This document shows, piece after piece, positions 17,401-25,504 of a DNA stretch of 64,000 nt. Location: NCBI RefSeq assembly GCF_014651635.1, contig NZ_BMXG01000013.1:60088-124087 (forward strand). Direction: 5' to 3'. The translations under genes were made by a program, and so were the position numbers. The DNA is from Cerasicoccus arenae (GTDB taxonomy: Bacteria; Verrucomicrobiota; Verrucomicrobiia; Opitutales; Cerasicoccaceae). Under the pieces are notes generated by a model. The model did no database searches. It saw nothing but the letters and a program-made list of their open reading frames with translations, and was not told the DNA's origin. Every line of letters starts with the position of its first letter. Position 1 is the first letter of the stretch.

Positions 17401-18346
17401 CAGTCTGCAGCATTGTGGCCCCCATTCCGAAATCGTGGAAGTAGTCAGGAATCGCATCCGCCCAGTAGCCCTGTTCTACTAAATTGATATCGCTCAGATA
17501 CATTAAGCGATTCAGAGAACGAGCCAAGTCACCATTCTTAAGATCATATTCCTTCCACCCTGAAACCGTTTCAATGCCCACACGTTCGGGTGCCATAAGG
17601 TCGCTTCGTGACTTCGAGCTAACACTGACGTCAACGTAACGCGCATCAACAAGATTGAGCGGAGCCTTCTGCGCCTCATCAGAAATCCAATAAGCATAGG
17701 CTCCAGACGATAGGCTACGACCTGGATCAGTTGGTATATCAACTATCGGCGCATAGACAAAGTCCTCAAGATTTCCATCACCAACAGATTTACCACCTGC
17801 CATGATCGCCAAACCTGAGTCGGCCAAAGGAATGCCCTTCTCATCCAAGTTAAAGACTGTACTGGGCACAGCGCCGACCGTATCTTCGACCCCCGACACT
17901 AGCCATGATAAATGTGCCGCATTAGGAGCATTCACCCAGAGCATGGATGAGGTATCCGTATCTGCATAAGCATTTTCCGATGCATCCCAAGCGCCCAGCC
18001 AGTGACGGCGCAGGTCATTGGATGCAATCTCGGGAATTCCTGGGCTATCTCCAGATTTAATCAGTTCCGCCGATGCGCTAACTCTCTGATCCGGGCCCAT
18101 TTGAGCCTGAAGTTGACCTAACGCGACACTCAAACCCAAAAGTGCATTCTGCCGAGCCTGAATACTATGCTCTTCATTCACTGTGGACGATATCTGAACC
18201 CGTAGCATCGTTGATAAGCTAAGGATCATCATCAGTATGAATCCCATTAGGAGCAACGACACCACAAGCGCGAAACCCGCTTCTTTAGTTCGTGGAACTA
18301 AACCAATCGATGCTCTGCGATGGGCGGATTTAATTGAATTATGCAT
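14429..18346 (-). CDS. Prepilin-like protein resembling Verru_Chthon cassette protein A
   Basis: A 1305-aa protein with a short positively charged leader (about 1-23), then a prepilin-like processing and membrane segment, GFALVVSLLLMGFILMMIL, near residues 24-42. The large extracytoplasmic domain lacks recognised enzyme motifs. Size, the N-terminal type IV pilin/pseudopilin pattern (Gly before a Phe and a long hydrophobic helix) and the segment NALLGLSVALGQLQAQMGPDQRVSA match my memory of Verru_Chthon cassette protein A (TIGR02600), normally found as a four-gene A-D set. Here no B, C or D protein and no prepilin peptidase or type II secretion gene is adjacent. The downstream secreted 231-aa gene overlaps by 8 bp. 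A role in surface display or secretion of the hydrolases is inference. Confidence 0.7.
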   Translation of the reverse strand: MHNSIKSAHRRASIGLVPRTKEAGFALVVSLLLMGFILMMILSLSTMLRVQISSTVNEEHSIQARQNALLGLSVALGQLQAQMGPDQRVSASAELIKSGDSPGIPEIASNDLRRHWLGAWDASENAYADTDTSSMLWVNAPNAAHLSWLVSGVEDTVGAVPSTVFNLDEKGIPLADSGLAIMAGGKSVGDGNLEDFVYAPIVDIPTDPGRSLSSGAYAYWISDEAQKAPLNLVDARYVDVSVSSKSRSDLMAPERVGIETVSGWKEYDLKNGDLARSLNRLMYLSDINLVEQGYWADAIPDYFHDFGMGATMLQTDVRNGGLKKDLNLLFELSDENFNGSPYGGNPDAERVDNPETDVGYLDPYEGGAVSYLFKHPVPDISANAYLRGPTWHFLRSYYNLYKDVSGADAAPSIASRAYRPNTIDYANAAGYNHDFAMRYSFVNVMGSANKGNSDADIDPWDNFVNTKVKPIKEWEIRSGPVDVPRLTGHEVAPVAVRMYLVFSLAQVSLNHVYRIARDELGEPLLATYIDENGETQESEDGWIMEDSGPGNIIALKVQPVAVLWNPYNVSISFNAYKLKFTNPKMAFSFSWRDVGSLTTEGSYTATFNDLMKSAVPVHHLVDGQVINRNLDYFEFLFGNPPDGDDPIILQPGEQRIFSAAEELSMADVRASDKPLFMEPGWNTNGGILMYRSELDSRHRMTQRAKKNPDDVPPAVEIDNISAEYEVSVDDVYWVSKYSNFASDRAANDERIILFDWQDYLLTDKNSIKEGGDFLKEDFALRAMGGGYSTPSGENPSDVFKDIKNNRILPLDFVNGTCPFMYMEVRINPANTDLGVSVEMLGNSNPFALLGSSMFSGDVVTDRYGVFMGPMSGFADYNNLRPQTFLNDTRTYFGYGYGVDVGSRSVILQEIPTMPLWSLGSLQHANISSSGYMPRNAIGNSQATPFVPSDELDLNFKMQWGIMQPTMYDVSYLSNEVLFDSYFFSSLAPASEELTVSQRLDSIVEVAEDTGVDPVLSNRRFAYFGDDDYSKLRSDLIGNDGYTKSAAYWAPEGGFNINSTSVVAWKAFLAGNFGREFDYYDGTSIRSDTSVGALYSRVSLPNAEVGSSGNIKDDWNAPISLTDSQLDALAVAIVDEVKARGPFLSLSDFVNRRPGSSDVNQQRQGALARAIDQSGINNEIGEAGDDAYDWVSDARFNVDNTLGRTSAGIPGWLTQADVLTPLAPYISARSDTFIIRAYGEATTGIEGDVASRAWCEALVQRVPEYMDPTGNDPWAEVSDLVDGGINETFGRRFKIIGFRWLSKDDV

Positions 18347-18600
18347 TGCCAGACAGATGGTATGTTTTGGCGATTATCACCTCGGTTTCCCTTTTCCACT
18401 TTGCATCAACAAAACCGCTCATTGCAGGTTTTAGAGTATAAAGCCTGAGGGAAACTGGCAACTCTTTATGAAGAAGACTATCATACCTCCAGCAACTGTA
18501 AAGTAATAAGTTCATTATTTTATCATCAAAACCTGGGAAAACACAGCCCCACATAGAAGACAACAGCACCCACTGAATACGACAACAAGAACCTCAGACT

Positions 18601-21600
18601 CTAGTTGTCAGCGGTAACTGAAATTCTAAGGAAATGGCTGCCTGCATCATCCTCGAGGAAAAGAGGATCGGCTATTTCAACTACTTGGATATCACCATCC
18701 GTATAAATAACGGTTGGTGCCACCGAGCTATCCATCCAAGTTTGCATGTCACTACTATATTGAACCGTGTATGTCAATTGGGCGGCAGCATAGTCCACTC
18801 TTCGTGGGAAAACAAATTGCAGGCTCCCATCAATCCCCCAATCCAGTTTGGGCAAACCACTGTTGGCAAACAAAGGATTCTCCGGAGAAAGATCAGCCTC
18901 ATACCCACCAGTTGGATTCAATCCAAATGCATACTCCAAAAGGTTGATGAGAGAGTCGCCATCAGTATCATCGTTTAATTCACTGTTACTCCCGATAACC
19001 AGCCCATTATCAACCGACCAGACATCATAGCGAATTGTGCTAATATTCAGCCAATCATTGGTTGTTGTTTTCCCATTTCCAGGCGCAGAATAGGCAATAG
19101 TATCTGCCTCGAGGTAGATTTGGTTGATTGTTCCACCTCGTAGTGGTGTGGCAGTAACACTCCAGCTCGCCGTTCCATTTACAAGCGGGGGCGGATCGTT
19201 AAAGAATTGACTGTTACGATATCGAATAGCCGTGGTATCGGCGTCAGCTACCCCGCTCAAAAGAAGGCTACTTGCCGAGGTCGCTGTGCTACCATTCGTC
19301 GTGGGAGAGATCACTTTCACATAAGGGCCGACGAGAGAAACAGGTTCCTGACCACGGCGTTGAGCCATCATCCAAGGCACCAAGGGCGTCCCTGTGCTAT
19401 AGGCGCGTGTCCATGAACCAGAATGGCCGCCCGTGTCATAGCGGGTGTAAATTGGCGTGCCTCCCGCAGCACGCATTTGATTGGCAATCTGGTCAGACCC
19501 ATTGATCCCTATCGTTCCATCATCAGCACAATGAAAGGCCCACATCGGGATGTGTGCATAATTGTTTGCCGTCGCGCTCGGAACCGATCCAGCGTTCGAA
19601 TTGGCCGCCGCATAACGATCGGGATAATTATTCAGTTGGACAACCGCACCCTGCCCGCCCATCGAAAGTCCCGTTATGTAAATACGATCTGGATCGATAC
19701 GGTAATTGGCAATCAAGTCGTCCAGCATTCCCTGAATCTGACCCGGCAAGTAACTCGCTCCCCAGTCAGATAACTGACACTGCGGTGCCACCCAAAAGCA
19801 CGGAAAATCTTCCTGATTGTCTGGGTTGGCAGTCGAAATGAAAACCATCGCGCCATTCGCATTATTCCCAAGCTGTTTGCTATTGTCCGTTCCCTTCTCA
19901 CCGGCTCCATGAAGAAATAAGACCAGAGGATAGAGCGTTTCGGAATCGTTCGCGTCGTAGTTTTCGGGAATCAGATATCGGTAATTCAAGGTCGTAGGGT
20001 TACCATTGTCATAACTTCCAGACGGGAAATTGGTCGCATTTACGGTCGGATATTTGATCCCAATCGGGGTTCCCTCAGGGTGGATCACAATGGTAACTTC
20101 GTCGAAATTGGTCTCTTCGCTATCGTCAGCCGTAAGTCGCAGGACATAGCTTCCAGTCGCCGCAAAACTAGCAGTTGTTTCCGCCTGAGAGGCATCAGCA
20201 AACGTGACTACATCTGGCCCACTGATGACTGTCCACTGCATCGTGAGTTCTCCATCCAGAGGCAGGCCATCATCACTCACAATACCTTCAAGTAAGACCT
20301 CTGCGGTGCCAGCGACCAAAGCCGCTTCATCATCTGCGCCCGCATTTACTTGAGGAATCAGGTTCGTCGAAAGAGTCACCGTAATCGTGTCCATCGCAAT
20401 ATTGTTAGCGGCATCTAACGCGGTGATTGTAATGACATTTGCTCCAGCTTGCAGCGGAATATCATCCACCTGCCAAGAAGCTACATTGGCAATAACACCA
20501 CTGCCACCCCTGTTATTTCCCCAAGTAAGACTGGTTACACCGACATTGTCTGAAGCCGAACCCGCAATGCTCACCGTGGATGCAGTCGTCGCGTAGGTGG
20601 CACTACTTGTTGGCGAAGTTATGGTGACAACCGGCTGGACCGCATCCCCCCCCGTTACACGGTTGATATAAATGTAGGCATTGGTTGTCGTTTTTCCATT
20701 CCCCGGCGAGGCATATGCAATGGTATCCGCTTCGAGATAAATTGGGTTAATTTGCCCAGAACGGAGTGGAGTCGCTGTAACGGTCCAGCTAGCGGTTCCG
20801 CTAATGATGGGGGGGGGCTCGTTAAAAAATTGGTTATTCCGGTATCGAATGACCGTTGTGTCTGCATCAGCAACGCCACCTAGATCCAAGCTATCGGATG
20901 AAGTAGACACATTACCACTCGTCGTCGGTGAAGTTATCTTGAGGTAGGGTCCGACAAGTGAAAAGGGCTCCTGACCGCGGCGCTGGGACATCATCCAAGG
21001 CACCAGCGGTGTCGCTGCATTGTAAGCGCGTGACCATGCACCGGAATGCCCCCCTGTGTTATAGCGGGTGTAAATGGCTGTGCCACCTGCAGAGCGAACT
21101 TGATTGGCAATCTGGTCAGAGCCATTAACACCAACTGTTCCATCATCAGCACAATGAAAGGCCCAGAGCGGGATATCAGCATAGGCATTCGCACTACCAC
21201 TGGTAGCCCAACCGCAATTGGGATTAGCCGCCGCATAACGACCGGGATACGCATCGATTTGAGAAATAACCCCCCCCCCCCCCATGGATAAGCCGGTAAT
21301 ATATATTCGGTCAGGATCGATATGGTAATTTGCGATCAAATCATCGAGCATTCCTTCTATTTGGGCCGGCAAGTAACTGTCACCCCAGTCAGCTAACTGA
21401 CATTGCGGTGCCACCCAGAAACAAGGGAAATCAGTCTGATTGTCTGGACTGTCGCTGGAAACAAAGATCATCGCACCATTGGCGTTGTTGCGCATCTGCG
21501 AATGGTTATTCGTGCCCTTCTCGCCGTTCCCATGAAGAAACAAAACCAGTGGATAGAGCGTGCTCGTATCCCCAGCGTCGTAGTTCACAGGAACAAAATA

Positions 21601-21780
21601 GCGATACTTCAGGACTGTGGCGTTGCCGTCATCATAACTCGCGGAGGGAAAGTTCTCCTCATTCAGTTCCGGATAGCTGACTGCATCCGCACTAGGAGAC
21701 GTGAACAGTAAGGCCATGACAACAATGACCAATGAATAATACATCTGGCGGGACCAAGGCAATTGAGGGGGGGGGGGCAT
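18601..21780 (-). CDS. Secreted esterase with two tandem alpha/beta-hydrolase modules
   Basis: A 1059-aa exported protein with two homologous units (about residues 35-320 and 570-860). Each starts with a YPxxNxxNFPSxSYD segment, continues with a PHB-depolymerase/dienelactone-hydrolase-like fold (LYPLVLFLHGxGEKG oxyanion region, ADDGTxGxNGSD, RYxTGGHSGxW with the likely His) and ends with a beta-sandwich tail. The nucleophile elbow GLSMGG is present in both (codons at 21286-21288 and 19663-19665). A PKD/Ig-like region separates the units. The C-terminal module (about 930-1059) contains DTDGDSLINLLEYAF and YTVQYSSDMQTW. In unit 1 the elbow is encoded by a 14-G run, and an 11-C run follows the start codon chosen here. 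Alternative starts are 21828 and 21744 (before the hydrophobic stretch). Confidence 0.78.
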   Translation of the reverse strand: MPPPPQLPWSRQMYYSLVIVVMALLFTSPSADAVSYPELNEENFPSASYDDGNATVLKYRYFVPVNYDAGDTSTLYPLVLFLHGNGEKGTNNHSQMRNNANGAMIFVSSDSPDNQTDFPCFWVAPQCQLADWGDSYLPAQIEGMLDDLIANYHIDPDRIYITGLSMGGGGVISQIDAYPGRYAAANPNCGWATSGSANAYADIPLWAFHCADDGTVGVNGSDQIANQVRSAGGTAIYTRYNTGGHSGAWSRAYNAATPLVPWMMSQRRGQEPFSLVGPYLKITSPTTSGNVSTSSDSLDLGGVADADTTVIRYRNNQFFNEPPPIISGTASWTVTATPLRSGQINPIYLEADTIAYASPGNGKTTTNAYIYINRVTGGDAVQPVVTITSPTSSATYATTASTVSIAGSASDNVGVTSLTWGNNRGGSGVIANVASWQVDDIPLQAGANVITITALDAANNIAMDTITVTLSTNLIPQVNAGADDEAALVAGTAEVLLEGIVSDDGLPLDGELTMQWTVISGPDVVTFADASQAETTASFAATGSYVLRLTADDSEETNFDEVTIVIHPEGTPIGIKYPTVNATNFPSGSYDNGNPTTLNYRYLIPENYDANDSETLYPLVLFLHGAGEKGTDNSKQLGNNANGAMVFISTANPDNQEDFPCFWVAPQCQLSDWGASYLPGQIQGMLDDLIANYRIDPDRIYITGLSMGGQGAVVQLNNYPDRYAAANSNAGSVPSATANNYAHIPMWAFHCADDGTIGINGSDQIANQMRAAGGTPIYTRYDTGGHSGSWTRAYSTGTPLVPWMMAQRRGQEPVSLVGPYVKVISPTTNGSTATSASSLLLSGVADADTTAIRYRNSQFFNDPPPLVNGTASWSVTATPLRGGTINQIYLEADTIAYSAPGNGKTTTNDWLNISTIRYDVWSVDNGLVIGSNSELNDDTDGDSLINLLEYAFGLNPTGGYEADLSPENPLFANSGLPKLDWGIDGSLQFVFPRRVDYAAAQLTYTVQYSSDMQTWMDSSVAPTVIYTDGDIQVVEIADPLFLEDDAGSHFLRISVTADN
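20646..20653. repeat. 8-nt poly-C run in the esterase gene
   Basis: Eight C on the + strand encode Gly-Gly just after the first repeat unit of the esterase (TGGDAV). Confidence 0.8.
20809..20817. repeat. 9-nt poly-G run in the esterase gene
   Basis: Nine G on the + strand encode Pro-Pro-Pro in unit 1 (NEPPPIISG). The matching place in unit 2 (NDPPPLVNG) is broken by other codons. Confidence 0.85.
21270..21283. repeat. 14-nt mononucleotide run at the esterase active-site elbow
   Basis: Fourteen C on the + strand (G in the coding strand) run from the Met codon of GLSMGG through four Gly codons into the next codon. The reading frame as given is open across it, and the equivalent segment of unit 2 (SMGGQGAVVQ) aligns with no gap. 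Confidence 0.9.
21767..21777. repeat. 11-nt run right after the esterase start codon
   Basis: Eleven C in the coding strand directly follow the ATG at 21780 and encode a Pro run before the hydrophobic signal segment. Length changes would decide whether a ribosome starting there reaches the signal peptide in frame. Confidence 0.85.
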
Positions 21781-21807
21781 CATATCTACGGGGTTAAATG
21801 GGCCATG

Positions 21808-21826
21808 GTTTGGGGAGCCCCCAAAC
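21808..21826 (-). promoter_or_regulatory. GC-rich hairpin in the esterase leader
   Basis: GTTTGGGG and CCCCAAAC form a perfect 8-bp stem with a 3-base loop, 28 nt upstream of the ATG at 21780. If transcription begins upstream, as the AT-rich sequence at 21835-21880 suggests, the hairpin would sit in the 5' leader. Confidence 0.5.
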
Positions 21827-21849
21827 ACTGAACTGATAATATAGTGATT

Positions 21850-21878
21850 TCTATATCATCAAATAATCCAATGCAAGT
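21850..21878 (-). promoter_or_regulatory. Upstream element shared with the neighbouring hydrolase gene
   Basis: Read on the minus strand, ACTTGCATT is followed 8 nt later by TGATGATA. The same ACTTGCATT followed 7 nt later by TGATAATA occurs upstream of the hydrolase gene starting at 25399. It may be a promoter element or an activator site shared by the two genes; the GATGATATAG/CTATATTATC part is also a near-palindrome. Confidence 0.4.
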
Positions 21879-21930
21879 CTCTTCTGAGAAATTAACACAA
21901 ATTCCATGCTTTTCAGCTCTTGGAGGGTAG

Positions 21931-21941
21931 CCCCCCCCCCC
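21931..21941. repeat. 11-nt poly-C run between two locus genes
   Basis: Eleven C lie 14 bp past the stop codon of the 1147-aa hydrolase gene, in the gap before the esterase gene. Confidence 0.85.
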
Positions 21942-21955
21942 AAGAGGACTCAAAA

Positions 21956-24900
21956 CTAGTCCGTTAATTTCATTCTGCCCCAATTGAGCGGCTGAGGGCT
22001 GACAGTCGTATCCTTTTTCCTCGGCCAATACACCTCGCGAGGAGCATCAAAGCCCTTAACCAGAAGATTAGCATTCACGCCAAATTCAGCATTAGCACTC
22101 GGCGAGAAGTATTGAAACACTGAGGAAGGGAGGAGAAATTCCATGATGTAGCCATCGGCGGTCTGCCGAGCAGAACTTTTTATCCCAGGAATATCAAAAA
22201 TTGTTTTCTCAATTTCGTCATTCACTTTCCACTGTCCGACATAAACGCGATTTTCCTCAAAATTCGGAACGAACCAGAACTGATGATCTCCCTTTTCAAA
22301 GGCACTGTTTTTCTTAGATGGGAGCGTGGAAATGAAAAGTTCCAAGGCATCCCCATCCCAAAATAATCGAGGATACTTCGACACTGCTTGAGAATTTGTT
22401 ACCGCCACGGCACCGTACAGTCCTTCGGGTGCCCAAGCCAGCCAGAGCTGGGCATCTGCGCTTATCCGCGTGGATCCAAGCATCCAATCCGGCAGCTTTG
22501 CTTCCGCTGGCCAATCACCGAGATCACTGTCCAACTCCAAGTTCCGTGCCTTCTTGAGCGGGAAGCGATTCGGGATAATCGGTGCCTGCAGGGAGGCTCC
22601 CTTGGGAGACTGGAAAATCACCATCGCGCTCTCATCATTCTTCCAATCCGCTGTCCATGTCAGATCGATTTCCAGAACTCGGCGTTCACCCGGCTTTAAA
22701 GCAGACACTGTTAGATCACCCGTGTGGGATTGCCATGCCTCAGGAAGCTTTACACTGATCACTCCCTCTTGCATTTGCACGGACCGATTCTCTATTCCGA
22801 CCTCAATCGTGGTGCGGCCCGGCCGACCTTCTAAAGCCGAGACCTCCATCCGATAAGGGTTTCTAACCTTGATGACTAGTGGCATCGACTTCACGAGTTT
22901 ACCACCCTCCGTGCATTCCACACGTGCCTGCAGAACACCAGTCACCTGATTGAGAGGGACTGTGAAATTCATCTTCAAATCACGCGACTCGCCAGGCTTC
23001 ACCATATAGTCCGCCGTATTTAATACTTTCGTCCAGCCTTGTGGGAAGACAATGGATACCGAGCCACTAAAAGACTCTTTCCGATTGTTGGTAACCCGAA
23101 TGTCCACCTCAGTCGTGTCGCCTGGCGAAGTGACGATCATACGATTGGATTCAATACTGTAGGCGGTTTGCGCATAGAGGGGATCGCTTTTTTTGAATCC
23201 CGTCGCATAAACCGGAAACATCCCCAATCTCGCAGACAATCCATCAAGCTCATTGCCAAGGTAGTCGAAAAGGCTCTCCGCCTGAAAATTGACCACTGGC
23301 CCTTCATCACCCTCAATCACCCATAAACCTGCAACAAGCTCTCCATCGTTCTCAAATACATAGCCTCCCGTATTCGGGCCGACATTGATGCTCCCGATAT
23401 AGACCGGGCGGGGCAAAACAGACGAAAGCCCAGCCATCGCGGCAAAGGATAACTTCGGCTCATGCAAATGAGTGATCAGCCCACAGCCGTCAAAGATGCG
23501 CGAAGCTGTCACTGGATCCACGTCAAAATTATAAAACCAAAATGCTTTATCAGCGTCTGCTGCAAAGGCGAGAAGGAAGCCACGCTGGAGAAATGCGGCT
23601 TGTTGTGCAGGGGTCACCACTGGGCCGGCAAGGGTATCCCACCCAAATTCAGTCAACCAATGCTCACGCTTTATTCCGTCAACATTTGCCGCACGTTTTG
23701 CCATGCGCAATGCGTCAAAATACGAGCCAGTCCTGCGGCCCTCAATAAGCCACTCGCCACTGTTGTAATTATCAACATTGATCTCCGGAGCGTCGGTCCC
23801 AGTGTAATGATGCGAGTTTACGACGCCAATTTCATCGAAATATCCGCCCCTTACTGCATCCTCAATAAATACGGGATAGATGCCCGCCCTTCCCTGCTCG
23901 ACTGCGGTCAATTGACCGTCTCCCAACAGAGAAACCAACTCACCAAATTTTTTGTGGTAAAGATTGTAATTTTCCCATCCCAAAGCGCGCTCTTCGTCAG
24001 GGTGCTCTAAGTCATATTCATTCGCGAGTTCCCAGAATCGAATTTTCGGAAAGCTGACAATGATATCCGCAATGTCCATAATCCATTGACGACTTGGACC
24101 CATACGAACCACTTTACCTTCTTCCATAAGAGGGGGCCTCACTGCGAATAAAACGGGCATGCAGATCAATCCGAGACGATCATAGTCCGCCAAGATTTCC
24201 GGGAAGTTCGGCCAACCCCTGTAGCTGCGATCAGCGCCTTTGGACCGCCTCATCCAATCCAACTGAAAGGCATAATCCCGGTACCAGTAAAAGCCGGCCT
24301 TTTTGAAACTCTCAAAGAGTCGATCACCTCCTCCATGGTAATTAAGTCCGTAGGGCGACGTCAGCTTCTGAGCTTCGGTTGGCTCAGGCAACAAGGGCAC
24401 ATTAGCCAAGGTGAGCGTTTTTTCTGTCGTCGAATTATCGCTCCACTTTATGCGAGTTTCGACGTGGTAAATTCCATATTTGTCAGCTTTCACCGGATAC
24501 GTCCGCGCCAGAATTGATTCAACGCTTAGCGCCTCCTCCCAAATTTGAACGACGCGCCCGTCCTGATCAATCACCCGAAAACTAGCCTTCCCCTTAAGTG
24601 TCCCAGCATTCCAATTGATCACCTGTAACGTGCATGCCACGGATTCCCCAGCAAATATGTTTGCCTGCTTCGCCGTGGAGAGATTCGCCTGCAGCAAAGG
24701 AATGCTGGGAGCTTCCTTTAGCGCATTAGCCGCATCTGCTGGCTTTGGCTCAGGTGTCCAACTCCTCAGAGCACCCGTTGCGGGATTTACGTCCGAAATA
24801 TCAGTTTCAACTTCCATTCGGCCCAACAAGTATCGTGCCTCAGTCTTTTCGGACTGAAAAACGTAATTATGCGTAGAGATTCCAGATATTCCGATCGGCC

Positions 24901-25399
24901 GCACCCAATCTTTGGGGACATCAAATGTAACCTTCTGCCACTCAGCATTGTCATTTAGATTTGGTGACCAATCGAGTTCTTTACCGTCAACTTTCGCTCG
25001 CCCCCAGCCATCGATGAAATTTACCTTGAGACCAATTCGATTATCGAATCGCTTCACCCGCATTGAAATTTTTTGTACATCACCGGGGATATATAGAGCC
25101 TTTGTTGGCTCCACGGTGAAGTGCTCAAAGCTACCTTGGCCGCTAAACTGAATCCGGACATCCATGCTGGCACCCGTAGAGACATCAGTGGCCCGGTCAT
25201 CAACCTGCGTAATAGTGCCTGACGCCGCACTGTAGCGTGAAGGTTGCCACACACTGCCCGAAAAATCCTCTAAGACTTTTCGGACCCCTCCACGGCTTTG
25301 AGCATGTGCAGGCGTGAAGCATAATGCCGCAACAAGAAGGTAAAGCCCACCAAGCCAGCGAGAATAAGAATTATGAGAGGAGTAAGGAACAATTTTCAT
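21956..25399 (-). CDS. Secreted clan GH-A-like glycoside hydrolase with CBM9-like tail
   Basis: An 1147-aa exported enzyme. A signal peptide (about 1-34, ending AHAQS) precedes a beta-sandwich (about 38-200) and an Ig-like part (about 230-335). A TIM barrel follows (about 340-680), with the likely acid/base Glu461 in WELANEYD and nucleophile Glu584 in WLTEFGWD. Next come two NEW3-like beta domains (about 770-950, starting near SIESNRMIVTSPGDTTEVDI) and a CBM9-like C-terminal domain (about 965-1147, with GDWPAE and WDGDALELFIS). The family cannot be fixed by eye; GH39/GH5-like and beta-galactosidase-like members share this outline. It is the first gene of the minus-strand series and diverges from the paralogous hydrolase operon at 25505. 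The element at 25437-25460 is its probable promoter region. Confidence 0.78.
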   Translation of the reverse strand: MKIVPYSSHNSYSRWLGGLYLLVAALCFTPAHAQSRGGVRKVLEDFSGSVWQPSRYSAASGTITQVDDRATDVSTGASMDVRIQFSGQGSFEHFTVEPTKALYIPGDVQKISMRVKRFDNRIGLKVNFIDGWGRAKVDGKELDWSPNLNDNAEWQKVTFDVPKDWVRPIGISGISTHNYVFQSEKTEARYLLGRMEVETDISDVNPATGALRSWTPEPKPADAANALKEAPSIPLLQANLSTAKQANIFAGESVACTLQVINWNAGTLKGKASFRVIDQDGRVVQIWEEALSVESILARTYPVKADKYGIYHVETRIKWSDNSTTEKTLTLANVPLLPEPTEAQKLTSPYGLNYHGGGDRLFESFKKAGFYWYRDYAFQLDWMRRSKGADRSYRGWPNFPEILADYDRLGLICMPVLFAVRPPLMEEGKVVRMGPSRQWIMDIADIIVSFPKIRFWELANEYDLEHPDEERALGWENYNLYHKKFGELVSLLGDGQLTAVEQGRAGIYPVFIEDAVRGGYFDEIGVVNSHHYTGTDAPEINVDNYNSGEWLIEGRRTGSYFDALRMAKRAANVDGIKREHWLTEFGWDTLAGPVVTPAQQAAFLQRGFLLAFAADADKAFWFYNFDVDPVTASRIFDGCGLITHLHEPKLSFAAMAGLSSVLPRPVYIGSINVGPNTGGYVFENDGELVAGLWVIEGDEGPVVNFQAESLFDYLGNELDGLSARLGMFPVYATGFKKSDPLYAQTAYSIESNRMIVTSPGDTTEVDIRVTNNRKESFSGSVSIVFPQGWTKVLNTADYMVKPGESRDLKMNFTVPLNQVTGVLQARVECTEGGKLVKSMPLVIKVRNPYRMEVSALEGRPGRTTIEVGIENRSVQMQEGVISVKLPEAWQSHTGDLTVSALKPGERRVLEIDLTWTADWKNDESAMVIFQSPKGASLQAPIIPNRFPLKKARNLELDSDLGDWPAEAKLPDWMLGSTRISADAQLWLAWAPEGLYGAVAVTNSQAVSKYPRLFWDGDALELFISTLPSKKNSAFEKGDHQFWFVPNFEENRVYVGQWKVNDEIEKTIFDIPGIKSSARQTADGYIMEFLLPSSVFQYFSPSANAEFGVNANLLVKGFDAPREVYWPRKKDTTVSPQPLNWGRMKLTD

Positions 25400-25413
25400 G
25401 AATAGGGATTTCT

Positions 25414-25442
25414 TTGTGGTGATAAATTTATCGTTGTATTAT
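25414..25442 (+). promoter_or_regulatory. Sigma70-like promoter with palindromic operator in the spacer
   Basis: TTGTGG (25414-25419) and TATTAT (25437-25442) are spaced by exactly 17 bp, and the spacer contains the perfect 12-bp palindrome GATAAATTTATC (25421-25432). It would start transcription near 25449, giving a leader of about 56 nt to the ATG at 25505. An operator within the spacer is typical of steric repression, for example by a LacI-type protein. Confidence 0.5.
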
Positions 25443-25504
25443 CACTATTGGAATGCAAGTTCTTTAGAAAAAATTTAAGCCCCTCACCCCCCACACATAC
25501 ACTC

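Noticed and set aside
21262..21295. Frameshift in the esterase gene at the poly-G run
   Set aside because: The frame as given is open, and the two homologous modules align across this point without a gap.
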